A stretch of 7,338 nucleotides of DNA from Phycisphaerales bacterium UBA7708 (GTDB lineage Bacteria; Planctomycetota; Phycisphaerae; Sedimentisphaerales; Anaerohalosphaeraceae): NCBI GenBank assembly GCA_002482415.1, contig DLFY01000079.1, positions 9,119-16,456 on the forward strand, read 5' to 3'. Position 1 is the first letter of the stretch. Every line of letters starts with the position of its first letter. The notes under the pieces are model-generated. The model searched no databases. It had not been told where the DNA came from and saw nothing but the letters and a program-made list of their open reading frames with translations. Below are positions 6,244 through 7,338 of this stretch, in pieces. A program made the position numbers and the translations under genes.

Positions 6244-7314
6244 ATGTCGTTAGAAGAACTTCGCAAGAAAATTGATGCCTTGGATGAACAACTCGTTGAG
6301 TTGATCAATCAGCGTGCGCGGGTGGTGGTGGAAATCGGCAAGCTGAAAGCGGCCGGCGATACACCAATTTATGCGCCCGACCGGGAGAAGGCGGTGCTGG
6401 ATAAGATTGCCCGGAGCAATCCGGGCCCGCTGCCGGATAAGGCACTGGCGGCGGTATGGCGTGAGATTATGAGCGGATCGTTCTTTCTGGAACGTCCGCT
6501 GCGTATTGCGTACCTGGGACCGATGGGCAGCTTCAGCCATAATGCGGCGATATTGAAGTTCGGCCAAAGTGTCGATTACGAGGCCGCAACGGATATCCGG
6601 GCGATTTTCGAGGAAGTGTCCAAGGGGCACAGTGATTTCGGGATTGTGCCGATTGAGAACTCCGCCGGCGGCGGGGTGCGTGAGTCGCTGGACGCGTTTG
6701 TCGAGACGGATGTGATGATTTGTGCCGAGGTGCATATGGCGATTCATCATAACCTGATGGCCAACTGCCCGATGAGTGCGATACAGAAGATTTATTCGCA
6801 GCCTGAGATATTTGCTCAGTGCCGCAACTGGCTGGCTGGGGCATTCAAGGATGCCCAGCTTATCCCGATGGCGTCGTCGTCGAAGGCGGCGCAACTGGCG
6901 TCCACGGAACCCGGCGCGGCGGCGATTGCGTCGGCGGTGGCGGCAGAGGCGTACGGACTGAAGATTCTGTGCCAGGATATTGAAGATATTTCAAACAATA
7001 TTACGCGGTTTTTGATCATCGGACGCGAGGATGCCAAACCGACCGGCGATGACAAGACGATTATCCTGTTCAGTACGGCTCACCGGACGGGGGCGCTGGT
7101 GGATGTGCTGAATGTTTTTAAAGACTATAATATCAATATGACCAACATTGGTTCGCGTCCGAATAAGAAGCGCGAATGGGAATATTATTTCTTTGTGGAT
7201 TTTCTGGGTCATAAACTGGATGCTCATGTGAAAAAGGCGCTGGAAGAGGCCAAACAGCATTGTGTGCAGTTATCGGTGCTGGGCAGCTTTCCGCGGAGCA
7301 CGTCAGTGCTGTAA
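6244..7314 (+). CDS. pheA: Bifunctional chorismate mutase / prephenate dehydratase (P-protein)
   Basis: A 356-residue cytosolic enzyme that converts chorismate to prephenate and then to phenylpyruvate, the precursor of phenylalanine. Start: ATG 6244 gives MSLEELRKKID, the usual beginning of an AroQ chorismate mutase; an in-frame GTG at 6220 would add eight residues and has no ribosome site. The site for 6244 is itself weak (GGAAATGGGAAG). Chorismate mutase is residues ~1-85, with Arg7, Arg24, Lys35, Arg47 and Glu48 matching E. coli Arg11, Arg28, Lys39, Arg51 and Glu52. Prephenate dehydratase is ~87-260, with IAYLGPMGSFSHNAA, GIVPIENS (133-140) and the catalytic TRF motif at 254-256. The ACT regulatory domain is ~271-350, with the phenylalanine-site GALV (283-286) kept but GSRP (303-306) where the family usually has ESRP. 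Length is normal for the family. Feedback inhibition by phenylalanine is expected but the altered motif makes it uncertain. Confidence 0.95.
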   Translation: MSLEELRKKIDALDEQLVELINQRARVVVEIGKLKAAGDTPIYAPDREKAVLDKIARSNPGPLPDKALAAVWREIMSGSFFLERPLRIAYLGPMGSFSHNAAILKFGQSVDYEAATDIRAIFEEVSKGHSDFGIVPIENSAGGGVRESLDAFVETDVMICAEVHMAIHHNLMANCPMSAIQKIYSQPEIFAQCRNWLAGAFKDAQLIPMASSSKAAQLASTEPGAAAIASAVAAEAYGLKILCQDIEDISNNITRFLIIGREDAKPTGDDKTIILFSTAHRTGALVDVLNVFKDYNINMTNIGSRPNKKREWEYYFFVDFLGHKLDAHVKKALEEAKQHCVQLSVLGSFPRSTSVL

Positions 7315-7315
7315 G

Positions 7316-7338
7316 AAAATCAAAAATCAAAAATCAAA
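7316..7338. repeat. AAAATCA heptamer tandem repeat running off the window
   Basis: Three exact copies of AAAATCA (7316-7322, 7323-7329, 7330-7336) plus two more A's begin two bases after the pheA stop and reach the last base. The array may continue beyond the window. It may be a simple intergenic microsatellite; no function can be assigned. Confidence 0.65.

Noticed and set aside
1..7338. Search for CRISPR arrays, tRNA or rRNA genes, transposases, phage genes or a defence cluster
   Set aside because: No spaced direct repeats, no cloverleaf-like sequence noticed, and all coding content is explained by five ordinary genes; no undescribed multi-gene system can be supported.

Overview
The window suggests a member of the Planctomycetota, most likely class Phycisphaerae near the Sedimentisphaerales. 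Three things point there: an exported LamG/Ig-like protein that ends in a single dockerin-like calcium loop and a short tail, an NPCBM-type protein end of the kind that follows FecR domains in this group, and moderate GC with AT-rich intergenic gaps. This placement comes from remembered protein architectures, not from a search.

All five supported genes lie on the + strand. (1) Positions 1-824 are the 3' end of a surface or regulatory protein with a C-terminal NPCBM-like beta-sandwich; its start is outside the window. (2) Positions 919-2976 encode a secreted 685-residue multidomain binding protein: signal peptide, concanavalin-like region, Fn3-like, Ig-like, LamG, dockerin-like tail. (3) Positions 2977-3427 are a 451-base gap with three stem-loops (the last a textbook intrinsic terminator) and an AT-rich promoter-like stretch. 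(4) Positions 3428-5065 encode a 545-residue nucleotide-sugar dehydrogenase, followed by its own intrinsic terminator. (5) Positions 5220-5993 encode a predicted lipoprotein that looks like a pyroglutamyl-peptidase I (family C15) fold with Glu/Cys/His all present. (6) Positions 6244-7314 encode a bifunctional chorismate mutase/prephenate dehydratase (pheA) with an ACT domain, followed by an AAAATCA heptamer repeat that runs off the window.

The genes do not form an obvious operon. Gaps are 94 to 451 bases, two carry strong terminators, and the products belong to different processes: surface glycan binding, nucleotide-sugar oxidation for polysaccharide or glycoprotein synthesis, envelope proteolysis, and phenylalanine biosynthesis. 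I see no CRISPR array, tRNA, rRNA, insertion sequence or phage gene, and no convincing new multi-gene system. The most interesting items are the membrane-anchored C15-like peptidase, the unusual cofactor-binding region of the sugar dehydrogenase, a stem-loop just ahead of pheA with a Shine-Dalgarno-like sequence in its loop, an altered ESRP motif in the PheA ACT domain, and a series of perfect inverted repeats flanking the LamG gene.
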